NCBI RefSeq assembly: GCF_000520995.1
Contig: NZ_JACA01000012.1
Coordinates: forward strand, 124,001-188,000
DNA: 64,000 nt
Direction of reading: 5' to 3'
DNA from: Aquimarina macrocephali JAMB N27
GTDB lineage: Bacteria > Bacteroidota > Bacteroidia > Flavobacteriales > Flavobacteriaceae
The translations under genes and the position numbers were made by a program. The notes beneath the pieces are model-generated. The model was not told where the DNA came from and ran no database searches. It saw only the letters and a program-made list of their open reading frames with translations. This document shows, in pieces, positions 16,332-23,690 of this stretch (position 1 is its first letter; every line of letters begins with the position of its first letter).

Positions 16332-17924
16332 ATGAAACACCTAATCAAATCAAGTTTAGCAAAAGCTATAGTAGTATTCGCTATTTTCTTATTCTATTCG
16401 TGTAGCTACGAAGAGGATATGGTATTAGAAAATGAAACCTTAGTCGAAAATAAAGAGTTAGTTTTTGAAGCTCCACTTCCTCCGATTATATCTGATGGCC
16501 CTTACAACTATAAAGCTAAAAATTATTCTTTTTTTACACAAAACCAAGAAGAGCATAAAGGTAAATATTACATGCCTGTCGGTGGCTTTTCTAATTACCC
16601 TTTAGCATTAATCATGCACGGAAATGGATTTGCATACAACGAATATGATATTTTACAAAAACATCTTGCCAAACACGGTATTGCCAGTGCTAGTATACAA
16701 TGGGATTCTGGCAAACATGATCTGAGTGTAAATACAGAAATGACAAAGCATATTAACTGGTTATTTAATCAATATCCACAATTAATTAATTCGATAGCAC
16801 TTATAGGCCATAGTATGGGAGGCGGAGCAGTAGTAAGATTTGCCGATGATCTGGAAACCACAACAGGTAAAAATGTAAAATCTGTAGTATCGCTTGCTCC
16901 CGCACTTCAACATGATATGAATGTTAAACATAACCTTATTAGTACCATAAAAGGGCTACTGATCATATACTCTGGAAACGATGAGGATAGATATGGGGCA
17001 AAAAGTTTTGACGGAAGAGAGCAAAGCGGTTTTAAATTTTATGATGAGTGCTCTGCTGAAGGATCAACTTTTAGCAACCTATTTCCTGCAAAAGATATGA
17101 TCTTTTTTAAAGATGGACGTCATACTATGTATACCGATAGGGCTCAGCAACCTCTTAATTATCAATACAGTGGTGTTAATCAAAATAAAGTAATCAATGC
17201 CTACATATTGGCACATCTGAAATTATATCTTCAAAATCACCCAGAATACAACCAATTTTTTAAATACCAGAGAAGGCCTTCTAATATGCCCCAAAATGAT
17301 GTATCTGAGTTTTATCAACAACATACAGATGCCAAAAAAAGTGTACTTGCCAACTTCGAAAACAATTCGTCTACCCAAAATTATGCTGGAGGAGATATCG
17401 TTAAATCTTCTAGTGGGATTATTACAATGAAGGTAGGAAACAGTTGGAAACTTCATTCTTACTCACCTCATCATACTAAGGCAATGAGGATAACGTGGAC
17501 CAAAAGAAATGTAGGAAGTTCGTTTGTGAAATTTAAATACCCGTCATCTCGTAATTTGTCGTCATATTCATTTCTAAGTATTAGAGCATCCCAAATTTAT
17601 AAGAACATTTATAACACCACAGATAAAGAGCAGGATTTCTACATTAGACTCAAGGATAAACAAGGCATATACTCAAAAAAAGTGAAGATCAGTGATTTTG
17701 GTATAATACCCTATCCAATAAAACACAGCGGTAGTACCATACTCCCCTTACAAACACCCATTTCTAAACTTACAAAAAGTGCCATGACCAGTACACTAAT
17801 CCCATTAAGTGCATTTGGTAACAATATTAACCTTTCAAATATAAAAGAAGTATTTCTGGTATTTGATGTTCCAGGTCATGAAACTGGTGCGATTATGATT
17901 GATAATTTAGAGTTTTATAAGTAA
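16332..17924 (+). CDS. Secreted alpha/beta hydrolase lipoprotein with C-terminal beta domain
   Basis: The 530-residue product has a lipoprotein signal (lipobox FYSC, Cys24) very like that of the paralogous lipoproteins in this locus, including a YEED spacer. Residues 60-315 form an alpha/beta hydrolase: oxyanion strand LALIMHGNGF (about 91-100), nucleophile elbow GHSMGGG (Ser about 161), Asp in YSGNDEDRYG (about 217) and His in KDGRHTMYTD (about 258). This resembles dienelactone/PET-hydrolase or chlorophyllase-type folds. Residues 340-530 look like a jelly-roll module ending IMIDNLEFYK, typical of CIA30/carbohydrate-binding-like domains. The substrate is unknown. Two hairpins follow it. Confidence 0.8.
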   Translation: MKHLIKSSLAKAIVVFAIFLFYSCSYEEDMVLENETLVENKELVFEAPLPPIISDGPYNYKAKNYSFFTQNQEEHKGKYYMPVGGFSNYPLALIMHGNGFAYNEYDILQKHLAKHGIASASIQWDSGKHDLSVNTEMTKHINWLFNQYPQLINSIALIGHSMGGGAVVRFADDLETTTGKNVKSVVSLAPALQHDMNVKHNLISTIKGLLIIYSGNDEDRYGAKSFDGREQSGFKFYDECSAEGSTFSNLFPAKDMIFFKDGRHTMYTDRAQQPLNYQYSGVNQNKVINAYILAHLKLYLQNHPEYNQFFKYQRRPSNMPQNDVSEFYQQHTDAKKSVLANFENNSSTQNYAGGDIVKSSSGIITMKVGNSWKLHSYSPHHTKAMRITWTKRNVGSSFVKFKYPSSRNLSSYSFLSIRASQIYKNIYNTTDKEQDFYIRLKDKQGIYSKKVKISDFGIIPYPIKHSGSTILPLQTPISKLTKSAMTSTLIPLSAFGNNINLSNIKEVFLVFDVPGHETGAIMIDNLEFYK

Positions 17925-18029
17925 CCCAGAAGTAGTTTGTATAGTATATTTTTTGAATTCAATATCACTATGCCGTTTTAAATGTTTTCCAATCTTCTAA
18001 TTCCCTGCCTGGGTTACTGAATACCCCCT

Positions 18030-18061
18030 CACTCTCTAATTCGATCAAGAGTTAGAGAGTG
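18030..18061 (+). terminator. Hairpin terminator after the hydrolase
   Basis: Arms CACTCTCTAATTC (18030-18042) and GAGTTAGAGAGTG (18049-18061) with loop GATCAA, followed by TTATTTATAGTATTTT. It ends the plus-strand hydrolase transcript. The gap 17925-18254 otherwise holds the second hairpin repeat and a minus-strand terminator. Confidence 0.75.
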
Positions 18062-18113
18062 TTATTTATAGTATTTTCATACAATTCTGCAGTGCAGATT
18101 TACATTTACAACT

Positions 18114-18187
18114 TTTGTTATTTAAGTTGAGTTAAGTAAGGGTTGGAGTTCTCCTTAATCACGAATTCGTGGTTAAGGGCTCTCTTA
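18114..18187 (+). repeat. Copy 2 of the 75-bp hairpin repeat
   Basis: Matches copy 1 at 15758-15832 from TTTGTTA through TTAAGTAAGG into the hairpin at 18153-18178 (CCTTAATCACGAA / TTCGTGGTTAAGG), with scattered substitutions and one single-base gap. It is followed by a T-rich tail. Copies 1 and 2 flank the peptide-hydrolase cassette. Confidence 0.7.
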
Positions 18188-18199
18188 TTTCATAAACAT

Positions 18200-18235
18200 A
18201 AAAAAAACCGCCCAGAATACTTTCTAGACGGTCTC
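18200..18235 (-). terminator. Terminator of the second leader-peptide gene
   Basis: On the minus strand ACCGTCTAGAA pairs with TTCTGGGCGGT around AAGTA and is followed by eight T residues. It lies 20 bases after the stop of the peptide gene at 18255. Confidence 0.75.
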
Positions 18236-18254
18236 TTTTCATTTTGATATTCTG

Positions 18255-18446
18255 CTAATTTCGAATAACAGTTGGTCCAATACAACCATAAGAAGGACAC
18301 CCCGTTGTGTTTGCGCAATCATCGGGATCATAACTTTTTATAAATGAGATAGAGATAATACCTCCTCCTCTCACGGTTTCCAAACGATCAAATTTTGCAA
18401 TTTCAAATTTTTTAAGCTCCAATTTTTTTGTTTTCTGTTTTTTCAT
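18255..18446 (-). CDS. Small GG-leader peptide, natural-product-precursor-like
   Basis: This 63-residue product has a basic leader (KKLELKKFEIAKFDRLETVR then GGG, residues 7-29). LKKFxIAKxxxLxxxxGG-type leaders are typical of Bacteroidetes ribosomal natural product precursors. The core (about 34 residues) holds three cysteines spaced C-x5-C-x3-C with adjacent Thr/Ser (ANTTGCPSYGC). It has its own promoter candidate and terminator, so it is a single-gene unit convergent with the hydrolase. No lanthipeptide dehydratase, cyclase or exporter lies nearby, so any modification or export would rely on enzymes encoded elsewhere. Confidence 0.75.
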   Translation of the reverse strand: MKKQKTKKLELKKFEIAKFDRLETVRGGGIISISFIKSYDPDDCANTTGCPSYGCIGPTVIRN

Positions 18447-18481
18447 GTTCCTTACTTTATAAATGTTTGTGTAATTTTCTT

Positions 18482-18551
18482 CAAATCTAGAATAAGCATT
18501 TTAAAATAAATCCTATAGTGCAGCCTCATTTCAAGGATTTCATGAATTTCG
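18482..18551 (-). promoter_or_regulatory. Candidate promoter and upstream motif of the GG-leader peptide
   Basis: On the minus strand TAGATTTG (complement of 18482-18489) fits the -7 consensus, with TTTA 17 bases upstream. About 48 bases before the -7 box lies CGAAATTCATG (complement within 18537-18551), which overlaps the end of the regulator gene region. It resembles the CGAAATTCGTG arm at 20453-20465. Confidence 0.4.
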
Positions 18552-18556
18552 AGAAA

Positions 18557-20293
18557 TTATTCTATACTTAAAGCAGTTAGTTTTCTCATAAAATATGAAG
18601 GTTTCATCCCTGTATTTCTTTTAAAGGCTGATGAAAAAGATTCAGCACTATTAAAACCCATTTCCTCTGCTATACCCTGAATCGTATAATTTTTAAGAGA
18701 ACTGTTTTCTTTTAATTGATCAACACTATATTGTACTCTTAACTCATTTACATAATTTGTAAAACTCTTATGTTTATGGTGATTAATTATCTTCGATAAA
18801 TACTTGGTATTTGTATTAATTTCTTTAGCCAAAGAAGAAATACTTATATTTTTTTTCAAGAATTCATGCCTCTCCTCAAAAAGAGTTAGTTTTTCAAGAA
18901 TATCACTAACTATATCGTCAGCAATACCGATATCCCCTAATGACTTTTTAGGTAATTCTTTAGTCCTCTTACCTTTATCAAGTAATTCTTTGAATTTGCG
19001 CTCATACTTCTTTCTTTTTATATATTGATAATACATAAAAGTAATAGCCATTAAAAACAATACAATCAGAAATCCTACCCAAAAACTTAGTGTGTTGGTA
19101 TTTTTTTCTAATTTCTCGATTAATACTTTCTTTTCTTTAAGGAGTAGTGGAGTGTCGAATTCTTTAAACAATTTTGTAGAGACAGATGTTCTCTGACTAT
19201 TTACAATACTATCAAACTGAAGTAACTTATTAATGTACACCAATTGTTTCTCTTTTTCTGCTCTGGATTTGTATAAGCCGATTAAAAACTCATATCCTTT
19301 TCTCGTTTCAGAAAGGGTAATTCTTTCTTTTTGAACAATAGAATCCATACTTAAAAACTCTTTTTCAGTTTTTACGGTATCTTTTCTTTTGAGATGAAGT
19401 TGGCCTAAATAGAAAGATCCCAGCACATAACTTTCCTTATCTTTTGAATTATACTTGTTTAGCAAAGCAATCCCTTTAACAATACTATCATATGCTTGAT
19501 TATATTGTTTTTCAAAAAACAGATTGACCCCTTCATTCAAAACCAATTTACCATAAAACTTACGCTTTAGTTTTTCTGTTTTCAGAGATCTCGATATCCC
19601 TATATCATTATAAAAAGATGCCGAATCGATTTGTCTATTATAGCGAAAAGATTCTGCCATGGGAATTAACGACTGTAAATAAGAAACCATATTTAACTCA
19701 TCCCTGTTCCTTTCATAAATAAAATTTTCTTTAAAAAGCAACAAAGCTTCCTGATGCTTATCAATCTTTGTTTTAATGCATGCAATATTATGATTTGTAT
19801 ATTGCATATATTCTTTGTTATTAACCTTTTCTGCGAGTGATAGTGCTTGTATATAATTATCTAGAGCAAGTTGATAATCACCTTTCATAAAGTAATACCC
19901 TCCCTTAAAAGAGTACGCTTTAACGGGATATTTATCATGATTCTGTTTCTTACTTATATTTATAGCCAGGTCTAATAATGCAATTTTTTTAGATTCCATT
20001 ACCTCATAATATGATAAATGACTGTAAGCTTTAGCCATTTTTATAGTATCCTTTTCTGCAATTGCTTTATCCAAATATGCCAATAGATATAATTTGGATT
20101 TTATAGTATCACGACTAACATTTCGATAGGAAGCATATAAACGATTATAACTAAGTTTTCGTAACGAATCTGAAGAAGCATCTGTTTGTTCTTGTCCTAA
20201 TGCCATCTGCACGCCAAGAATTATCCAAATTAAAAGCCTTATTAGACTACATGAGTCAAAAACGTAGTTTATTTTTTTTGGTATCAAGAGCAC
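18557..20293 (-). CDS. AraC-type regulator with TPR repeats and a membrane helix
   Basis: The 578-residue product starts with a signal-anchor (to about residue 34), followed by TPR-like helices over about 60-370 (for example YPVKAYSFKGGYYFMKGDYQ). A membrane helix at about 401-422 (FWVGFLIVLFLMAITFMYY) precedes a basic coiled linker. Two AraC-type helix-turn-helix motifs form residues 470-575 (ISSLAKEINTNTKYLSKII, and TIQGIAEEMGFNSAESFSSA then FKRNTGMKPSYF). This architecture is common in Bacteroidetes one-component regulators that sense outside and bind DNA inside. It is divergent from the lipoprotein pair at 20591. A perfect inverted repeat in the shared 297-base gap is a good operator candidate. 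Confidence 0.88.
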   Translation of the reverse strand: MLLIPKKINYVFDSCSLIRLLIWIILGVQMALGQEQTDASSDSLRKLSYNRLYASYRNVSRDTIKSKLYLLAYLDKAIAEKDTIKMAKAYSHLSYYEVMESKKIALLDLAINISKKQNHDKYPVKAYSFKGGYYFMKGDYQLALDNYIQALSLAEKVNNKEYMQYTNHNIACIKTKIDKHQEALLLFKENFIYERNRDELNMVSYLQSLIPMAESFRYNRQIDSASFYNDIGISRSLKTEKLKRKFYGKLVLNEGVNLFFEKQYNQAYDSIVKGIALLNKYNSKDKESYVLGSFYLGQLHLKRKDTVKTEKEFLSMDSIVQKERITLSETRKGYEFLIGLYKSRAEKEKQLVYINKLLQFDSIVNSQRTSVSTKLFKEFDTPLLLKEKKVLIEKLEKNTNTLSFWVGFLIVLFLMAITFMYYQYIKRKKYERKFKELLDKGKRTKELPKKSLGDIGIADDIVSDILEKLTLFEERHEFLKKNISISSLAKEINTNTKYLSKIINHHKHKSFTNYVNELRVQYSVDQLKENSSLKNYTIQGIAEEMGFNSAESFSSAFKRNTGMKPSYFMRKLTALSIE

Positions 20294-20445
20294 TTATTTA
20301 CTTTATAAAATCTTATAGTAAATATAATCTTTTGATCAAAACATTTACTTCTTAAAAACCCCTAATCAGCGTCAGAAAAAACTTACATTTTGCCATTTAT
20401 TAATTGAAGATATATCTGTGAAACTCTGAAAAAAATATCTAAAAA

Positions 20446-20537
20446 AATCAATATCGAAATTCGTGGAATTTCGATATTGATTTCAGGAATTTCGATATAA
20501 TCAATTTGTTTTCAAATAGATACCCAGTCTATATTTG
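20446..20537 (+). promoter_or_regulatory. Perfect inverted repeat plus promoter for the lipoprotein pair
   Basis: AATCAATATCGAAATTC (20446-20462) and its exact complement (20466-20482) flank GTG. A third half-site GAATTTCGATAT lies at 20487-20498. Directly after come TTTG (20505-20508) and TATATTTG (20530-20537) with a 21-base spacer, a full match to the Bacteroidetes promoter. The position upstream of -33 fits an activator site, most simply for the divergent AraC-type regulator; that link is inference. Start would be near 20544. Confidence 0.7.
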
Positions 20538-20590
20538 TCCCAATCACAAATTAAAACAATAGACTAATTAACATTAAAAAACTAAAACAA

Positions 20591-21418
20591 ATGAAAAATT
20601 TATTGAAATTAAAAGTCAACATAAAAGCAGTTATGTTATTTACATTTATCACATTCTTTTCATGTAATGTAGAAGAAGAAATCGAACCAGAAAATGAAGT
20701 TGGATTAGATACAGAAGAAATCGCATTAACACCCAAAACTTTAGCAACAATACAGCTCACCAATAATGTAGAAGTAATTTTTAAAACTGAAGAGGATGGA
20801 GTTGTATTTGAAGCCACAGGAAATGTTAGCAATTTTGACGGATTAGGAGCATTAGAGAATAAAAGTATATTGAATCGCTTTTTGGTATTAACCAAAGAAA
20901 ACGTTCCTGTTCCTGAAGATTTGATAGAAACAGAAGAAAATCAAGAATTAAAAAACGAAGCTTTAAAGAGAGGTACCATTAAACAACATGCAGCCAAATT
21001 AGATTCTCAACTTACATTGTTGTATACCAAGGGTCCTGCAAATTCTAATCATTGTTCTGGAACACCAGGATATTACGACACCGATGCTTTTGGTAAGTTT
21101 TCCCGTTCTTATAAAAATTATCTGGCCGGAGGTGCTGGAACAATAATTTATAGCTCTTGGAAAAATAATGGTAATAAGTGTAAAGATGTAAAATTATGGC
21201 TTTCAAATTGTAGTACAAGTAAAACTTTAAAGGCTCGAACATATTACAAAAATATATTTGGAAATTATAAGCTTCGTAATACAGTTAATATTTCTCCAAA
21301 CACTGCCAAGTTTTGGTCTAAAACCTATTTGTCTCGTAGATATAGAAAAACGTCTGTAGCGGCAACTGGTCAAGCGGGACATCGATTTGGAGGATATTTA
21401 CTATTTACAGATTATTAA
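20591..21418 (+). CDS. Paralogous secreted lipoprotein 2 of three (unknown family)
   Basis: This 275-residue lipoprotein has lipobox FFSC and an acidic spacer (NVEEEIEPENE). The N-terminal domain (about 45-135) carries LTPKTLATIQL, then NNVEVIFKTEEDGVVFEATG, VPEDLIETEENQ and LKRGTIKQHA. The C-terminal domain (about 150-275) has three conserved cysteines (NHCSG, NKCKDVKL, SNCST), a YYKNIFGNYKL hairpin and the block YLSRRYRKTS then HRFGGYLLF. It looks like an all-beta secreted domain. It is first in a two-gene unit with its paralogue 28 bases downstream, behind the strong promoter at 20505-20537. Confidence 0.82.
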   Translation: MKNLLKLKVNIKAVMLFTFITFFSCNVEEEIEPENEVGLDTEEIALTPKTLATIQLTNNVEVIFKTEEDGVVFEATGNVSNFDGLGALENKSILNRFLVLTKENVPVPEDLIETEENQELKNEALKRGTIKQHAAKLDSQLTLLYTKGPANSNHCSGTPGYYDTDAFGKFSRSYKNYLAGGAGTIIYSSWKNNGNKCKDVKLWLSNCSTSKTLKARTYYKNIFGNYKLRNTVNISPNTAKFWSKTYLSRRYRKTSVAATGQAGHRFGGYLLFTDY

Positions 21419-21446
21419 TCTATAAAAAACATAATAAAACAGAATC

Positions 21447-22280
21447 ATGAAAAATAAAATCATATCAACGCACAGGATAACAGACACTTCTATATTCATG
21501 TTAGTCATTGCCTTGTTTTTCCTTTATTCCTGTAATAAAGAAGAAGAATCTATATCAGCACCTGAATTAGAGAATACAAATGAAGAAATAATTCTAGTAC
21601 CAAAAACACTAGCCACTATTAAATTATCCAACAATGTGGATTTAGTATTTAGAAGTGAATCTGATGGTGTAGTTCTGGAAGCTAAAGGAAGCACAGATAA
21701 TTATAATGGTTTGGGAGATCTAAAAACATTAAGCTCATTAGAAATCTTTCTTGCATTAACCGATAATGATGTAGAAGTACCAAGTGATCTTCTGCTTATC
21801 GAAGAAAATCAAAAAGTTAAAACCAAGGCTCAAAAAAGAAGTATCACTGAAAAACATAATAAAATACTTGTCGCAAAAGATTCTCAAATACTCCAAAAAT
21901 TTGAAGGGAGTTATTGTGTTGGATCTTCCAACTATAACACATACGATCAATCTGGAAAATATTATCGTATATATAATAACTATAATGCCGGTGCAGCAGG
22001 AACCACTTTTTATAGTTCAGGAAAACAAGGGGCAAGTAAATGCAAAAGATTAGAATTGGAAATAACGAATTGTAATGCCAACAATTCTCTAAAGGTGAGA
22101 ACTTACTATAAAATATTTGGAAATTATAAAATAAAGAAAACTATTAATGTCGCTCCACATACATCTTCGACGTATAGAAAAACGTTTCTATCAAAAAGAT
22201 ATCGACGTACTTCAATTTCTTCATCAGGAAATTTAAACAATCATCGATTTGGCGGATACTTGTTATATACCAGATACTAG
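21447..22280 (+). CDS. Paralogous secreted lipoprotein 3 of three (unknown family)
   Basis: The 277-residue product is closest to the gene just upstream: lipobox LYSC, acidic NKEEES spacer, LVPKTLATIKL, then SESDGVVLEAKG, VPSDLLLIEENQ and a C-terminal domain with SYCVG, SKCKRLELEI, TNCNA, YYKIFGNYKI and RRTS then HRFGGYLLY. The pair is probably a tandem duplication that has diverged strongly. The N-terminal domain is rich in regularly spaced hydrophobics, and the C-terminal domain ends in a conserved strand as in many secreted beta domains. A perfect-stem terminator follows. Confidence 0.82.
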   Translation: MKNKIISTHRITDTSIFMLVIALFFLYSCNKEEESISAPELENTNEEIILVPKTLATIKLSNNVDLVFRSESDGVVLEAKGSTDNYNGLGDLKTLSSLEIFLALTDNDVEVPSDLLLIEENQKVKTKAQKRSITEKHNKILVAKDSQILQKFEGSYCVGSSNYNTYDQSGKYYRIYNNYNAGAAGTTFYSSGKQGASKCKRLELEITNCNANNSLKVRTYYKIFGNYKIKKTINVAPHTSSTYRKTFLSKRYRRTSISSSGNLNNHRFGGYLLYTRY

Positions 22281-22312
22281 CATACATAAATTATGTTAAA
22301 ATTTGTGAAGTC

Positions 22313-22356
22313 AATAAGCTTCAAAAGGATGTATTTTCTTTGAAGCTTATTTTTTC
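22313..22356 (+). terminator. Terminator of the lipoprotein pair
   Basis: AATAAGCTTCAAA (22313-22325) and TTTGAAGCTTATT (22339-22351) pair perfectly and are followed by TTTT. Confidence 0.85.
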
Positions 22357-22449
22357 ATCCTTTACTTTCTCTTCATTTATCCAAAATTAATTTTTCATCA
22401 ACCGTTCAATTTTGTAGCTTTAGAACACAAATTTAAAATCAACTCATCA

Positions 22450-23586
22450 ATGGGAATTTTTGACGAAATAAAGAAAAAACTTAGCCACGAATTTATAGAT
22501 ATCATAGAATGGTTAGACTATACCGATGATACTATTGTGCATCGGTTTGAACGATATCAAAATGAAATTAAAAATGAAGCGAAGCTTATCGTAAGAGAAG
22601 GACAAACCGCAGTTTTTATTAATGAAGGACAACTGGCAGATGTATTCACTCCCGGAACATACACCTTAAATACACAAAATCTACCTATTTTAACGACGCT
22701 AAAAGGCTGGAAATATGGATTTAATAGTCCTTTTAAAGCCGAAGTATATTTTGTAAATACACATTTATTTACTGATGAAAAATGGGGAACCAAAAATCCA
22801 ATTACCTTAAACGATGATCGTTTTGGGCTAGTAGAAATTCGTGCTTTTGGAACCTATGCGTTTAAGATTAATGATGCCGGTAAATTTATAATTGACATTG
22901 TAGGAACAGATGCTAATTTCACTAATTTCGAGATCAATGAACATCTTAAAAGCTTAATCTCTACACGATTTACCGATACTGTTGGCGAAGCTAATCTACC
23001 TATCGAGCTATATGCCGCTAATACTACAGAATTATCTGAGACTTGTCTTGATGTAATGCAACCCGAATTTAACTCTGTGGGTATTTCTCTGGAAAAATTC
23101 TTTATCGAGAATGTTTCTATGCCAGAGGAGTTGAAAAAAGAGATCTTTGAATATAGTAGAATTGATAAGCTTGATCTGGACAAATTAACCAAATTTAAGA
23201 CTGCAAAAGCTATTGAAGCTGCAGCGGCCAATGAGGGAGGTACAGCAGGAGCTGGAATGGGAATGGGAATGGGATTTGTTCTGGCTCAACAAATGGGAGG
23301 CATGATGAATCCAATGGGAGGACAACAACAAATACAACCTCAACAAACCGCTCCGGTAGCTCCACCACCAATGCCAGTGCAAGTACAGTATTTTTATGCT
23401 CAAAACGGACAACAGGCAGGGCCTGCATCCTTTGAACAATTAAAAGCACTATTTGCCAATAGAACCATAAATAAAGATTCTTTGGTATGGAAACAAGGAA
23501 TGGATAGCTGGGTTGCACTAAAAGATGTAGAAGAGCTAAAATCATTTCTAGGTGGAAGCACTCCTCCTCCATTACCTGGGAATTAA
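22450..23586 (+). CDS. SPFH domain protein with C-terminal GYF_2 domain
   Basis: This 378-residue protein starts with residues 1-240 of the SPFH/virion-core-like type (YdjI-related): DIIEWLDYTDDTIVHRFERY, then LIVREGQTAVFINEGQLADV and SMPEELKKEIFEYSRID. A Gly/Met-rich stretch (about 262-295) and a Gln/Pro linker lead to a GYF_2 domain at about 315-372 (YFYAQNGQQAGPASFEQLKA, then DSLVWKQGMDSWVAL). No membrane helix is visible, so association with membranes would be peripheral. It is followed after 104 bases by a zinc-ribbon protein, a pairing seen with YdjI-like proteins. Stress or membrane-integrity roles are suggested for the family. Confidence 0.88.
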   Translation: MGIFDEIKKKLSHEFIDIIEWLDYTDDTIVHRFERYQNEIKNEAKLIVREGQTAVFINEGQLADVFTPGTYTLNTQNLPILTTLKGWKYGFNSPFKAEVYFVNTHLFTDEKWGTKNPITLNDDRFGLVEIRAFGTYAFKINDAGKFIIDIVGTDANFTNFEINEHLKSLISTRFTDTVGEANLPIELYAANTTELSETCLDVMQPEFNSVGISLEKFFIENVSMPEELKKEIFEYSRIDKLDLDKLTKFKTAKAIEAAAANEGGTAGAGMGMGMGFVLAQQMGGMMNPMGGQQQIQPQQTAPVAPPPMPVQVQYFYAQNGQQAGPASFEQLKALFANRTINKDSLVWKQGMDSWVALKDVEELKSFLGGSTPPPLPGN

Positions 23587-23690
23587 AAAATAAAAACTCG
23601 TCCTAAAATTAATTTTGGGGCGAAACTTAACCTTCTCTCCTATGGGAGAAGGGGCTATTCTATATAACATCCAGTATTATTAGTTCCTAA

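Noticed and set aside
23185-23572. Two minus-strand frames over the SPFH-GYF gene
   Set aside because: They are antisense to the Gly/Met and Gln/Pro linker, which creates open low-complexity frames.
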